DNA from: FEN-1219 sp963810755
Lineage (GTDB): Bacteria > Pseudomonadota > Gammaproteobacteria > Steroidobacterales > Rariloculaceae
Reading direction: 5' to 3'
Assembly: GCA_963810755.1 (NCBI GenBank)
Contig: CAWEOP010000005.1
Span: 16,778-80,777, forward strand
DNA: 64,000 nucleotides
In this document: in pieces, positions 18,459 through 28,021 of the stretch
Numbering within the stretch: position 1 is the first letter of the stretch
Layout of the letters: every line of letters begins with the position of its first letter
The notes under the pieces: generated by a model
What the model was told of the DNA's origin: nothing
Databases searched by the model: none
Seen by the model: only the letters and a program-made list of their open reading frames with translations
Made by a program: the position numbers and the translations under genes

Positions 18459-19301
18459 GTGACCTCCACCATCCAAGTCGTCCGCCACCCCGACGCGCGC
18501 GCTTTCCTCGCGCGCGCGGAGCGTTGGCTCGAAGCGTCCGAGATGGAAAACGGGATGGCGCTCGCGAGCGCGCGCAACGCCCGCTACGAGGAGTGGCGCT
18601 ACGAGAAACCCGTCTACTGGGCCACCATCGAGGACGGCGGCCGGATCCTCGGCTGCGCGTTCCGGACGCCACCGCACCGGCTCGGAGTCACCGCGCTCAA
18701 CAACACGGCCATCGCAGCCACGATCGTCAACGTCGGTCAGGTTTACCGGACCCTGTCGGGCGTGAGCGGCCCCGAGCCGACGGTCAGCGTGCTGGCCGAG
18801 GCGTGGTGTCGAACGCGCGGCACTACCGCCGTCGTCCGCTCGCGGCACCGGCTGTATTCGCTACGCGTGCTCGTCCCGCCGACGCAACCGCCGCGCGGCG
18901 CGTTGCGACTCGCGACCGAAGCCGATGCGGCGCTCGTGCGGTCGTGGGGCGAAGCGTTCACGAAGGAGGCCGGGGTCGAAGGCGTCGACGTGAGCCTGTT
19001 CGATCAGCTCGTTAAGGCGCGCAAGGCCTATGTCTGGGACGACGAGCAGCCGCGCTGCCTCGCCGCATCGATTCGCCAGACGTCGCGCGCGAGCGCGATC
19101 GGGGTACTGTTCACGCCGCACGAGCTACGCGGGCGCGGCTACGGCACGGCGACCGTTGCGGCGCTCAGCGCGCTGCTGTTCGCCGGGGGATCGAGCGGCT
19201 GCTACCTGTTCGCGGACCCGGACAACACGGCGGTCAGCCGAATCGCCGGCGGGATCGGTTACCAGAAAATTCAGGACCAGGCCGACGTCGACTTTCGCTG
19301 A
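18459..19301 (+). CDS. GNAT-family N-acetyltransferase (two-lobed)
   Basis: A 280-residue protein with a GNAT domain in its C-terminal half: IGVLFTPHELRGRGYGTATV (acetyl-CoA loop R-G-x-G-x-G/A) followed by CYLFADPDNTAVSRIAGGIG. The N-terminal half (AERWLEASEMENGMALASAR) resembles the first lobe of double-GNAT proteins. The start is set at the GTG at 18459, where a hydrophobic 14-codon reading frame from 18418 ends by overlapping as GTGA; the ATG at 18336 would add 41 low-complexity basic residues. The last 33 bases of this gene reappear, diverged, at 30093-30125. Confidence -1.
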   Translation: MTSTIQVVRHPDARAFLARAERWLEASEMENGMALASARNARYEEWRYEKPVYWATIEDGGRILGCAFRTPPHRLGVTALNNTAIAATIVNVGQVYRTLSGVSGPEPTVSVLAEAWCRTRGTTAVVRSRHRLYSLRVLVPPTQPPRGALRLATEADAALVRSWGEAFTKEAGVEGVDVSLFDQLVKARKAYVWDDEQPRCLAASIRQTSRASAIGVLFTPHELRGRGYGTATVAALSALLFAGGSSGCYLFADPDNTAVSRIAGGIGYQKIQDQADVDFR

Positions 19302-19561
19302 GCGCCGGGCGCGGAGCTCGGCCCGCGCAACGACATGCTGTCCGTGGCGCACAGCGCCTTCGACGTGTCCGCGGTGCGCAACTCACTGGTTATAATCGAT
19401 TTCCGTACTGATGCGACTCCGTTGGTAGGGCGGCGGATTTATGATCAGCAGGCCAAACGACTACCGCAACGTGTTCGCGCGGCGGGCCGTGATGCCGATG
19501 GCGAACTGCTCAAGTTGGGCTAACATGGCCTTAGCCTTTTCTAGATAGCGCAGAGACACTT

Positions 19562-20212
19562 ATGGAAGCGCGAGTAGAAAATTGGTTCCCAACGCAAACA
19601 CTAATTGTTGACGCCGCTCAGCTGCTGCCAGCTGCGCGTGACATGTTTGCGAGAACCGATTTCCCTTCTATCGACTGCAAACCGTATAGCTATACGAACG
19701 GATTTACGACTTACCACGACAATCCGTTTGCTCGGTTTGTACAGCATCCAGCTGCGCGGGACTTTTTTAGCGTGTTTGAAAGCGCCGCGAATGTTTTCGG
19801 GCAATCGCAAGGTATCGACCTAAACACGCATAGCGCGTGCGTTTCGGCAGTGTGGATTAGTCGCATCGACAAGGGTGGTAGTCACTTGCGCCATGTGCAT
19901 GGCGACGCCCACATGTGTGGAACGATGTACGTCGACGCACCTTTCGGGGCCTCTCCAATTCGATTTCACAGCCCTGTTACTACAGTTATGCGTTTCTGCC
20001 CGCTGCCGAAAGCCGCCGCAAACAACAAAGCTACGGCCGAGTACGTGGATTACGAACCTACCCCCGGGAGGCTGCTTCTCTGGGACGGCTGGCTTGAGCA
20101 CGAGGTGCCGCTCAATCCTGCCGAAGGAAACAGGGACTCGATCTCGTTCAACATCGTCTTCAAAGAAAAGAAAACGAATCAGAGCTCCAGACCACCAAAT
20201 TCCCGCCTTTGA
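19562..20212 (+). CDS. Putative 2OG-Fe(II) oxygenase (TIGR02466-like)
   Basis: A 216-residue protein with the TIGR02466-type layout: N-terminal WFPTQTLIVDAAQLLPAARD, the metal region SHLRHVHGDAHMCGTMYVDA (H111 and H113 candidates) and the distal LLLWDGWLEHEVPLNPAEGN-RDS (H180, R191). It probably hydroxylates an amino acid, peptide or metabolite. Codon choice is noticeably more AT-rich than neighbouring genes, hinting at a different origin. The TPR gene begins 15 bases after the stop and the TonB-domain gene overlaps that one, so the three form an operon. A TATAAT sequence at 19391-19396 could be part of the promoter, but no good -35 hexamer precedes it. Confidence -1.
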   Translation: MEARVENWFPTQTLIVDAAQLLPAARDMFARTDFPSIDCKPYSYTNGFTTYHDNPFARFVQHPAARDFFSVFESAANVFGQSQGIDLNTHSACVSAVWISRIDKGGSHLRHVHGDAHMCGTMYVDAPFGASPIRFHSPVTTVMRFCPLPKAAANNKATAEYVDYEPTPGRLLLWDGWLEHEVPLNPAEGNRDSISFNIVFKEKKTNQSSRPPNSRL

Positions 20213-20227
20213 TACCGGCGCAATCAG

Positions 20228-20746
20228 ATGAACAGTCGACTGGCACTTGTAACCGCGTTGACCCTGGCCGTTCTGATCCCTTTTACGGCGTGGCCGCAAC
20301 CCGCGACGCCGGTCGGTCCCAAGAACCCTGCACTGCACGATGGCGCCCAAGCGTTGATGCTGGGCCAAAACGAGTACGGTATTAAGCTCACGTTGGAAGG
20401 ATTGAGCCAAGCGCAGAGCCCGCGCGAGGAAGAAACCGCGTTGACGAATCTGTGTACAGGGTACCTCCGACTGCGGCAATTCGACTCAGCGCTCAAATTC
20501 TGCAACATGCTCCTCGAGCGCAATGAAAACGCCTGGCGCGGCTACAACAGCCGCGCGATGGTTTACCTCGAGCTTAAGCAATACGAGAAGGCGGACCAGG
20601 ACTTGAAGCGTGCCGAAGCGATCAATCCAGGTGCGCGCACGCTGCAGGAAGCGCGCGCTCAGTATTTGGACGCCATCCAGCCGGTCGCGACGGAAGTCGA
20701 GATCGATGACCGAAGCGGTCGGGGAAGTACACGTCGTGACCCGTAA
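20228..20746 (+). CDS. Exported TPR protein
   Basis: A 172-residue protein with a Sec signal (LALVTALTLAVLIPFTAWPQ) and three tetratricopeptide repeats: ALHDGAQALMLGQNEYGIKL, ETALTNLCTGYLRLRQFDSA and AWRGYNSRAMVYLELKQYEK, ending in a short acidic/basic tail. TPR domains mediate protein contacts; export implies a periplasmic partner. It lies between an oxygenase gene and a TonB-domain gene, with short spacing or overlap on both sides, so partnership with the TonB-domain protein is plausible. Confidence -1.
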   Translation: MNSRLALVTALTLAVLIPFTAWPQPATPVGPKNPALHDGAQALMLGQNEYGIKLTLEGLSQAQSPREEETALTNLCTGYLRLRQFDSALKFCNMLLERNENAWRGYNSRAMVYLELKQYEKADQDLKRAEAINPGARTLQEARAQYLDAIQPVATEVEIDDRSGRGSTRRDP

Positions 20747-21500
20747 CGCGTTGTCGCTACTGTTACCTATCGTCTTTGCTTGTTTCCTCTTTATCGAGGC
20801 AGGACCTGCACAGGCACAAGTTGCCGATTTGCAACGCGAACGGACGCCGGCGCTGACGACGTTCCCCGAATATCCCGAAGATGCGCGCCGGAATCGCCTC
20901 GAAGGCGAAGCGACCGCATGCTTCACGATCGACGCCAAGGGCGGTGTCAATCGAGCCAGAATCAGCAGCAGCACGGACGAAGTTTTCGAGAAGCCGACGT
21001 TGAAGGCGATCCGAGCCTCGACGTTCGAGCCGCTCGCAACCGGTCAAATTGAATCCCGGACACCGACGTGCCGAACGTATCGCTTCACGCTGGATCAACT
21101 CGCTCCGCTCTATGTGCCCCGGGAATCGACCGAGCCCGAGGGCCCTCTCGCCGGCAGCGTTGCAAGCATTCCTCTCGGCTCGGTGCCCGAGCAGCCGTCG
21201 CCGCCGGAGCAAGCGATTCTCGCGCTCTCAGCCGCCGCCGCTGAGACGCCGGCTGCCGGTGACACACTGATCACCGCGGCCGCCCCTCTGCGGCCGGCAG
21301 AGCCCATTTGCGCGACTCGGAGGCGCCCGGGGACGCGTATCGACTACACCTACTGCTATACGCCGGAGCAGCAAGTCGAAGCCACAGAGGCCAAGGAACG
21401 CTTCCTCCACGACTTGGACCGAGAGACACAGTCGCGCGACCAAGCGATATTGGAGTATCAGATATCACACGGCGGCGCGATGCCCCCAGTATCCCAATGA
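20736..21500 (+). CDS. Exported TonB-C-terminal-domain protein
   Basis: A 254-residue exported protein. The signal peptide (ALSLLLPIVFACFLFIEAGPA) is followed by a TonB_C-like domain: FPEYPEDARRNRLEGEATAC, FTIDAKGGVNRARISSST, KPTLKAIRASTFEPL. The C-terminal half is Ala/Pro-rich and ends in a charged helix. It differs from classical TonB, which has an uncleaved N-terminal anchor and a C-terminal TonB_C domain; here the domain is N-terminal. The start is set at the GTG at 20736 (GGGGAAG at 20721-20727, 8-base spacer, then directly the signal peptide); an ATG at 20706 is possible. It overlaps the TPR gene by 11 bases. A paralog is at 28022-28789. Confidence -1.
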   Translation: MTRNALSLLLPIVFACFLFIEAGPAQAQVADLQRERTPALTTFPEYPEDARRNRLEGEATACFTIDAKGGVNRARISSSTDEVFEKPTLKAIRASTFEPLATGQIESRTPTCRTYRFTLDQLAPLYVPRESTEPEGPLAGSVASIPLGSVPEQPSPPEQAILALSAAAAETPAAGDTLITAAAPLRPAEPICATRRRPGTRIDYTYCYTPEQQVEATEAKERFLHDLDRETQSRDQAILEYQISHGGAMPPVSQ

Positions 21501-21719
21501 GGCCAGCAGTGCAGTCGAGCGCAGATCAGCGTGAGTCGAGCTGGAGCTCGCGGCGGTAGCGTTGCGCGAGGTCGACGTAGTGCTCGGCCGTCTTGCGCAG
21601 CATTAGGAGCTCCGGCGTCGGTGACTTCGCGCGCGCGGCGCGCCGGCGCACCGATGATCAGCGAGCGATCGGGAAACTGCGCCTAGTGGGGTTCGCTCGA
21701 GATGTGAGGCCAACCGAAA

Positions 21720-22970
21720 ATGCGAGGTCAGGAGCCTTATGGACGTGCCGGTGGGGAGGCAAGCGGGTTCGCGCAAGCGTTGAGCCGTGCGGCTGCCCTC
21801 CTGGAGCTCGGTGACTTCGAAGGGGCCGAGCGCGAGTATGCGCGCGCCGTGGCGCTCGAGCCGTCGGATCACGCCTCGCAGTTCGGCCTTGCCAAGCTGC
21901 GATACATGCGCGGCGATCCCTACTTCGCGCGCGACCTCGTCGCCGCGACCCTGCGCGACCGCGATAACGGTCTGCTCCAGTTGCAATTCGCGAACGTGCT
22001 GCGCCAAACGGGAGACTTGTCGGGCGCGGAGCTTCTGCTGCGCGATCTGATCGCGCGAGCGGGGCCGGCCCCGGAGCTTCGCTCGTCGCTCGCCACCGTG
22101 CTACACGCGGCTGGCCGATTGCAGGAAGCGGAAGTCGAGGCGCGCGCGGCCGCGAGTGTCGGTGCGGCCGACGCGAACATCCTGCGCAACTGGGTGGCGG
22201 TGCTCCTGTCCTTGGGCCGCGCGGACGATGCGCTGCCTGTGATTCGGGCGGAACGTGCGCGTGCTCCGCTCGACGCGTCGTGGATCGCCGACGAGGCGAC
22301 CGCCGCGCGCATGGCGGGCGATCCGGCCTATGCGTCGCTCTACGACTACGAAAGGTTCGTACGTGTCTACGACCTCGAACCGCCGTCGGGATGGCGTTCG
22401 ATGGCGGAGCTCAACGCAGCGCTGGAGACACTTCTCACGGCTCGGCACACGCTCGCACGGCATCCGTTCGATCAAAGCATGCGGTTCGGCACGCAGACGA
22501 TGGGCGATTTGCAGCGAGATAGCGATCCCGCGATCCAGGCCGTGCTGCATGCCTTTCTAGAGCCGATCGCGGACTACCGCATGAAGCTCGGTGAAGACGC
22601 GAGTCACCCGCTGTCGGCGCGCAATTCAGGCGAATCGCGTTACGTCGGCTGTTGGTCCGTGCAGCTCGCGCAGCACGGCTTTCACGTGAACCACCTGCAT
22701 CCCGAAGGCTGGCTGAGCTCGGCCTACTATGTCGCGGTGCCGACCGAGACCGCCGATGCACGCGAGCGCTCGGGGTGGATCAAGTTCGGAGAGCCGGCGC
22801 TACCCGTGCCGGGCGTCGAGGCCGATTTTGCGGTGCAGCCGCGGCCGGGACGGCTCGTCCTGTTCCCGTCTTATATGTGGCACGGTACGACGGCCATTCG
22901 CGGCACGGAGCCCCGCCTCACCATGGCGTTCGATGTCGTGACGACGGCCGACCGCTCGGGCCCATCTTGA
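21720..22970 (+). CDS. TPR / 2OG-Fe(II) oxygenase fusion protein
   Basis: A 416-residue protein: an N-terminal TPR-like array (residues about 17-210, for example AAALLELGDFEGAEREYARA and RSSLATVLHAAGRLQEAEVE) fused to a C-terminal oxygenase of the TIGR02466/P4H type with GFHVNHLHPEGWLSSAYYVA (H322, H325, H327), FPSYMWHGTTAI (H388) and PRLTMAFDV (R399, 2-oxoglutarate contact). The fusion suggests hydroxylation of a protein or peptide recruited by the TPR arm. No signal peptide is seen, so it acts in the cytoplasm. It is convergent with the TonB receptor at 23044-26239 and lies 219 bases after the TonB-domain gene. Confidence -1.
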   Translation: MRGQEPYGRAGGEASGFAQALSRAAALLELGDFEGAEREYARAVALEPSDHASQFGLAKLRYMRGDPYFARDLVAATLRDRDNGLLQLQFANVLRQTGDLSGAELLLRDLIARAGPAPELRSSLATVLHAAGRLQEAEVEARAAASVGAADANILRNWVAVLLSLGRADDALPVIRAERARAPLDASWIADEATAARMAGDPAYASLYDYERFVRVYDLEPPSGWRSMAELNAALETLLTARHTLARHPFDQSMRFGTQTMGDLQRDSDPAIQAVLHAFLEPIADYRMKLGEDASHPLSARNSGESRYVGCWSVQLAQHGFHVNHLHPEGWLSSAYYVAVPTETADARERSGWIKFGEPALPVPGVEADFAVQPRPGRLVLFPSYMWHGTTAIRGTEPRLTMAFDVVTTADRSGPS

Positions 22971-22985
22971 TCCGAACGCTTCGCC

Positions 22986-23019
22986 AAAAAAGAAGGCGAG
23001 TCGCTTACGACTCGCCTTC
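22986..23019 (-). terminator. Rho-independent terminator of TonB receptor A
   Basis: A perfect 12-bp stem (22992-23003 with 23008-23019, loop ctta) is followed on the minus strand by six T. It lies 25 bases after the receptor stop. On the plus strand it could also stop transcription from the TPR/oxygenase gene, but there it lacks a T run. Confidence -1.
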
Positions 23020-23043
23020 GAATTGGCCGGTTGGCCTAAACGG

Positions 23044-26000
23044 TCAGAAGTTCATCTGTATGCCGAGATAGAAACGCCGGCCGAGCACGTCGTAGAAGCT
23101 CGCATTCGTGTCGCCGAGGTTGTTGTCCGGCGTCAACCCCAACGCCACGGAGCCGGGGTCCGCACCGACGACCGGCGGCTCCTCATCGAGCAGGTTGTCG
23201 ATGCCGCCGCGAAACTCGATGCGGTCGTTGATCTGATACCGCCCGAACAAGTTGAATATGCTGTACGCGGCGACGGGCAGGATGCGCGTGTTCGGATCGC
23301 GGGCAGCGTCGTCGTCTTTGATCGAGGGGTAATACCGCCAATTCAAGCCGACCTGCGAGTTCGCGAACGAGTAACTGAACGTCGTCACGAGCCGGTAGTC
23401 GAATTGCCCGACGTCGGTCGGCGTGGTCCCGGCCAAAGTTCCCGCCGCATCGAAGATGGGTTCTTCCGGGTTGTCCTGCATCTCGAAGCGGTCGAGGTAC
23501 GTTGCCACCGTGTTGATGTTGAACGATCCGGGACCGAAGTCCGCAGACCAGTTCACCGACGCGTCGAGACCCGTCGTGTTGAGAACGCCCGTGTTGAAGT
23601 ACGGCGCCTCGACGGTCGAGCGCCCGCCGTTGATCGGGTTACGCGCGATGAGCTTGCAGTAGCCGCCCGGATCGTCCAACGAGTACGTCGGGTTGCTCGT
23701 GCCGTTCGCGTTGAAGCACTGCGAATAGGTGAAGACCGAATCGAGCGGCGCAATCGCTTCGGCGATCTCGACGTTGTAGATGTCGAACGACGCCACGAGG
23801 TTGTCGAGGTTGCCGGGTCCATTCAACACGACGCCGATCGTCCAAGTCTCGGCTTCCTCCGGCACAAGGTTCGCGTTGCCCTTGACGTTCTCGTTCTCGA
23901 GCGGGAAGAACGGGCTACCTGGACGGGCAAAGTTGTTCGCCTGGGTGCTGCCCGGAGCACCGAAGTCCGACGTCGTGTTGCCGATGATGGCGGCGCACAG
24001 CGTCTGCGCCTGCAGCCGATTGGGGTTCGCAGCGGTGTTGCCCCACGGCGCGAGCGTCGTATACGAGCAAGGATCGCTGGGCGCGAAGGTCACGGTCGTA
24101 ATTGCCGGGTTCGCATAGAGCTCGGCCACGTTCGGCGCGCGGGTGGCGAACTGGAAGCCGCCGCGAAGGCTGACACCTTCGGTCGCGCGGAAGTTGAACA
24201 GCGCCTTCCAAGTATCCGCGCCGCCGGACGTGTCGTAGTCCGAGTAGCGGTAGCCGAACTCCAGATCGAGCCGATCCGCCAACGGCACGAGCAGCTCGCC
24301 GTAGATCTCTTTGACCTCGGTTTCGCCCGTCGCGTTGTTCGCGACGAAAATACCCTGCGGCTGCTCGATGACCGAGACGTTGTCGTTGATCTCCGACGGC
24401 TCGAACAAGAAGCTGTTCCTGCGGGCTGTCGCGCCCACGGCGAAGCGCAGCTCTCCGGACCGCATGTCGACGATCTTGCCTTGCAAGTTGAACTCGGCGA
24501 TGTCTTGGTCGACTTCCGTCAGGGCCTTCATCTTGGACTGGATGGACTCGATGCAGTTGTCCGAGGGCCAAGCTCCGCCGAACGTCGGCAACCCGGTCGT
24601 ACACGTTTGCGAATAACCCGCGCCGAACACATAAGCCGGCTTGGCCCCAGTTCGGCGCCGACACGAGCGACTGATAGCGCTGCTGCGAGCCGTTGAAGCC
24701 CAAATACAGGTTCGTCGTGTGACCCGTCGAGATGTACCCCTCGTAGGTCCAGTCGTTACCCGGCAAGCGACCCTCGACGCCAAACATCGTCTGGTACATC
24801 TGCGTCTCGTTCGTGCTGCGCTCGTTGCCGAGGTAATCCAAGCCACGGTACAAGACCCACGGAGCGGTGGCGCCCGTGTTCGCGATCGGGGCGCCACTCG
24901 CGTTAGTTCTCACGGTGCGCGAGTTGAGCAAAGCCTGTAGATCGGCCGGTATCGCGCGCCCGTCGTTCGGAATCACGGCTTGCCATACCGTGATCGCCGG
25001 TATGAAGCCCGAAACTTGATTCGTGTCGATCGAGCTGTAGTTGGCTTGCACAAACGCCCGCAGATTGTCGTTGATGTCGTAGACCGCGCGGCCGAAGGCC
25101 GACTGGCGGTCGAGCGGAATCGACAGCAGCTGCTCCATCCCCACTTGCTCGAGGAACCCGTCGGGTCGGCCCTTGACGCCCGTGTAGCCCTGGCCGTCGA
25201 GCTCGGTTTTCATCACCGGCCCGCGGTAGTTCAGGCCGTTCTGTAGGAACGGTGTGCCGTCGGGGTTCCAGAAGACCTCGGCCGTGTTCGACACCCTCCT
25301 GCAGGTCGACGCCGCGACAGCGCCCGTGCACGGCGCGGCGGTCGGATCGAAGTTGGGGAGGTATTTCGACCATACGGCGTCCATGGCCGCCTGGCTCGGC
25401 GGGTTCGACTGCACCGTCGGGAAGCGCGCATCGGCGGCCGCGCCGGCGCGGTAGCCGGCCGCCTGCAAAAAGCCGCCCGAAATCGAGCCGGTGTCGAACC
25501 AGCCGGCAGCTTTCCAGTCACGATTCTTTTGCAGAACGGCCTCGCGCCTCGTCCAGTCGACGCCGAACATCACGTTGCCGCGACCCTCGGCAGCGTTCAT
25601 GCCGATCAACGCGCTGAACTTGCTCTCGGCGCCGTCGCCTTCGAGGCTCTCACCCGATTGGACGTCGATCGACACGCCCTCGAAGTCGTCCTTGAGCACG
25701 AAGTTCACGACGCCGGCGAGCGCGTCCGCTCCGTACACCGCCGAGGCGCCGCCCGTGATCGTTTCGACGCGCTCGACGGCGGCCGATGGAATCGTGTTGA
25801 TGTCGACGATCAGCAGCGCGTTGGCGGGCTGCGCGCGGCGGCCGTTGATGAGCACGAGATTGCGGTTCACGCCCAAGCCGCGAAGATTGAGGCTCGCGAT
25901 GCCGGGCGTCACGAACGCCGACGGCTCGGTGGTGCTCGTATCGAACTGCGTGTCGCCTGCCACGAACTGCGGCATCGCATTGAGCGTGGCTTCGACGCCG

Positions 26001-26239
26001 ACGTTGCTTGTGTTCTCGAGCTGCTCGGTACCGACCGTGATCAGCGGACTCGAGGACTCGAGGTCGCGACGCAGGATGCGCGAGCCGGTGACGGTGATTT
26101 CCTCGACGGCTTGCTGCTGCTGCGACTGCTCCTGCGCATGAGCCGACTGCAGCGCACAGCCCGCAAATATCGCAGAGATCGTAGACCCGAGCACTGTTTG
26201 AGGCGGCATATCGGGCCGCGGCTGGTATTGAGATTTCAT
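23044..26239 (-). pseudogene. TonB-dependent receptor A, one frameshift
   Basis: A receptor gene of about 1,065 codons that is full length apart from one frame break near 24645. The N-terminus has an export signal, the start motif EEITVTGSRILRRDLESSSP and the plug with NLVLINGRRAQPANALLIVD and VERVETITGGASAVYGADAL. After the break, conserved barrel sequence continues to the C-terminal FYDVLGRRFYLGIQMNF. Length 3,196 bases is 3n+1, consistent with one extra base. The junction is between SAPNWG and AKPAYVFGAGYSQ. A sequencing error or a recent mutation fits equally; both halves are otherwise open. GGGGGGG at 26249-26255 is the likely ribosome-binding site. The family has large plug loops and imports bulky substrates. 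Paralog: 30183-33426. Confidence -1.
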
Positions 26240-26577
26240 TCGATCTGACCCCCCCTGTTGAAGCATCCAATTATTCTTGTGGAGCCATAGAACCGCGTTC
26301 CTGCGAGCGGCAGAAGACCGGTCAACGCAGAAGGACGAAACGCACGTCTGTAGCGCGGAAGCTACGGCCAAATTGAACTTAACACCCCAGGTATCCTAGT
26401 ACTGCGGTTTGTTAAGGAATGTCAAGAAGAAGAAAAAAGAAGTAGCTATGAGAGGCTCAAAACGCGGGGCGACGGTCTTCGATAACTGGTAGTAATGGGA
26501 TCGCGGATGCCAGGAATTGGTAGTGCCATCGAGACGCGCGAGCACGCGGAGCGCGGGATGCGTCTTCACAGTGGTCT
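26240..26577. other. Intergenic region upstream of TonB receptor A
   Basis: A 338-base gap between the TPR/TonB-domain gene (stop at 26578) and receptor A. It contains the G-run ribosome-binding site (26249-26255) and an A/G-rich purine tract around 26423-26445. It should hold the receptor promoter, but no -35/-10 pair stands out. No ORF is supported. Confidence -1.
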
Positions 26578-27795
26578 TCAATCATTGAAGTAGTAGCGCA
26601 CGAGCAGTCGTGCGCTTCGAGTGAACTCGCCATCGGTCACGCGTGGCCGAAAGCGGCTCCGGGAGACGAGGTGGACGAGGCGCTGCTTGGCTTCATTCGT
26701 CGCGTTGTCCGAGGCACCGAGTATGTCGATCGCGCGGCTCTGCCCGAATTTCGTGAGCTCGAACTCGATGTCGATATATCCCGAAGGTTCTCGCGTTTCG
26801 TCTCGCGCGAACGGATTCGGCAGGAACGTTGGTAGCACGACGGGCACGTCCGGCGAGAACAGGCGCTCGATCGATTCTTGTCCCGCTTTTTCGAGCTTGA
26901 GGTATTCGTACGCCACCGCGTAGAGCTCGAGCGGCGCACCTCTGTTCGATACGAACAACAGATCCCAGTCCGCCAATTGTACGAGTGCGTCGATTTGGCT
27001 CGAGCGCGGGGCTCCCGTCATGACCTCGTATGAGAACAGACGCCGAAGGCTCGCCCGACCGACGCCAAATACTTCGTACGCATAGCTGCTGCGAACGAGC
27101 TCCATCTCGAGGTCGCGCAGCTCGTCGCTTGCGTAGAGCTCGTTTCGCTGTAGAACGTTTATCGCGTCGAAGTAATGAGTCCAGGCGTCGTCGAGAAGCG
27201 AACTCACGACGACGCGCTTGCTCCCGGAATAGCAGCTTCCGATATCGTCGTACGGAATCGGATCGAAGTAGCAGCCGAGAGTGATCTCCGGGGGAAACTC
27301 ACCGCTGAGGTAGCGCTGCAGGACGCCCATGCGCTTCGCGCCGATCTCGCGCAATATCGGTACGGTGCGCAAGTCGCTGGGATGTCGCTTTACGAGGTCC
27401 AGCAGCTCCTGCTCTAGGGTCCATGCCATTTGCGCGTTGCCGGTGGCCTCTTCGTTCAGAAGCTGCTCCTGCAACAACGGTGCCTGCTCGAGAGAGCGAA
27501 GGCCAAAGTTCGCGCGTACGATCTGCAACGCTTGCTCGATGGCCGCAGCGGCGAGCTTGCGGTCGCCGCTTTCGCGATAGAGCGCGGCCAACGCAGTGAA
27601 CGGATCCAGCAGCTGCGCAGAATGGGGTCCCTCGTGCGCCCGTATCTCGTTGATGGAATCGACAAGCTGACGCTGTTCGTCCTCCGCAACGAACCGCGAC
27701 AGAGCCTGGGAGAATCCGACGGAGGGGGCGAGGGTAGCCGCGAGCGCGAAAATGCCGACCGTCAACGGCGTACGGTGTAGGGTGATACCCACCAT
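26578..27795 (-). CDS. Exported protein with TPR-like region and TonB-like C-terminus
   Basis: A 405-residue protein. A signal peptide (LTVGIFALAATLAPSVGFSQ) is followed by a helical TPR-like part (PFTALAALYRESGDRKLAAA, AIEQALQIVRANFGL), a middle region with cysteine-containing GCYFDPIPYDDIGSCYSGSK, and a C-terminal segment (GYIDIEFELTKFGQSRAIDI, LVHLVSRSRFRPR, ARLLVRYYFND) that resembles a TonB C-terminal domain. It lies just upstream of receptor A in the same direction, though 338 bases separate them. It may be a periplasmic adaptor or energy-coupling partner of that receptor; this is inference. Confidence -1.
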   Translation of the reverse strand: MVGITLHRTPLTVGIFALAATLAPSVGFSQALSRFVAEDEQRQLVDSINEIRAHEGPHSAQLLDPFTALAALYRESGDRKLAAAAIEQALQIVRANFGLRSLEQAPLLQEQLLNEEATGNAQMAWTLEQELLDLVKRHPSDLRTVPILREIGAKRMGVLQRYLSGEFPPEITLGCYFDPIPYDDIGSCYSGSKRVVVSSLLDDAWTHYFDAINVLQRNELYASDELRDLEMELVRSSYAYEVFGVGRASLRRLFSYEVMTGAPRSSQIDALVQLADWDLLFVSNRGAPLELYAVAYEYLKLEKAGQESIERLFSPDVPVVLPTFLPNPFARDETREPSGYIDIEFELTKFGQSRAIDILGASDNATNEAKQRLVHLVSRSRFRPRVTDGEFTRSARLLVRYYFND

Positions 27796-28021
27796 AGCCC
27801 TCCCTGAGAAGCTGACTTTCGACCTCGCCCGCCGTAAAGGCCGGGGGTCTCGGCGAAAGACAGCTTAGCACTCCGCTAGCGGCGTTCGCGCCTTGCAACG
27901 GACCTTTCACACGGCTCGCGGAGCGGTACACTAGACACCCGGGCGGGCCCCGGCCCCCCCCAAGTGCTAGCCGCGCCGGCCGCGGCATTCTTACGATGGC
28001 TACGATCGTGAGGACTAGCAG

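Noticed and set aside
19391..19396. TATAAT as a full promoter for the oxygenase operon
   Set aside because: No recognisable -35 hexamer at 16-18 bases upstream; kept only as a remark in the gene entry.
21526..21657. Minus-strand 44-codon stretch ending ELLMLRKTAEHYVDLAQRYR and a stop
   Set aside because: Looks protein-like at its end and might be a gene scar, but it is too short, has no homolog I recognise and is closed upstream by a stop.
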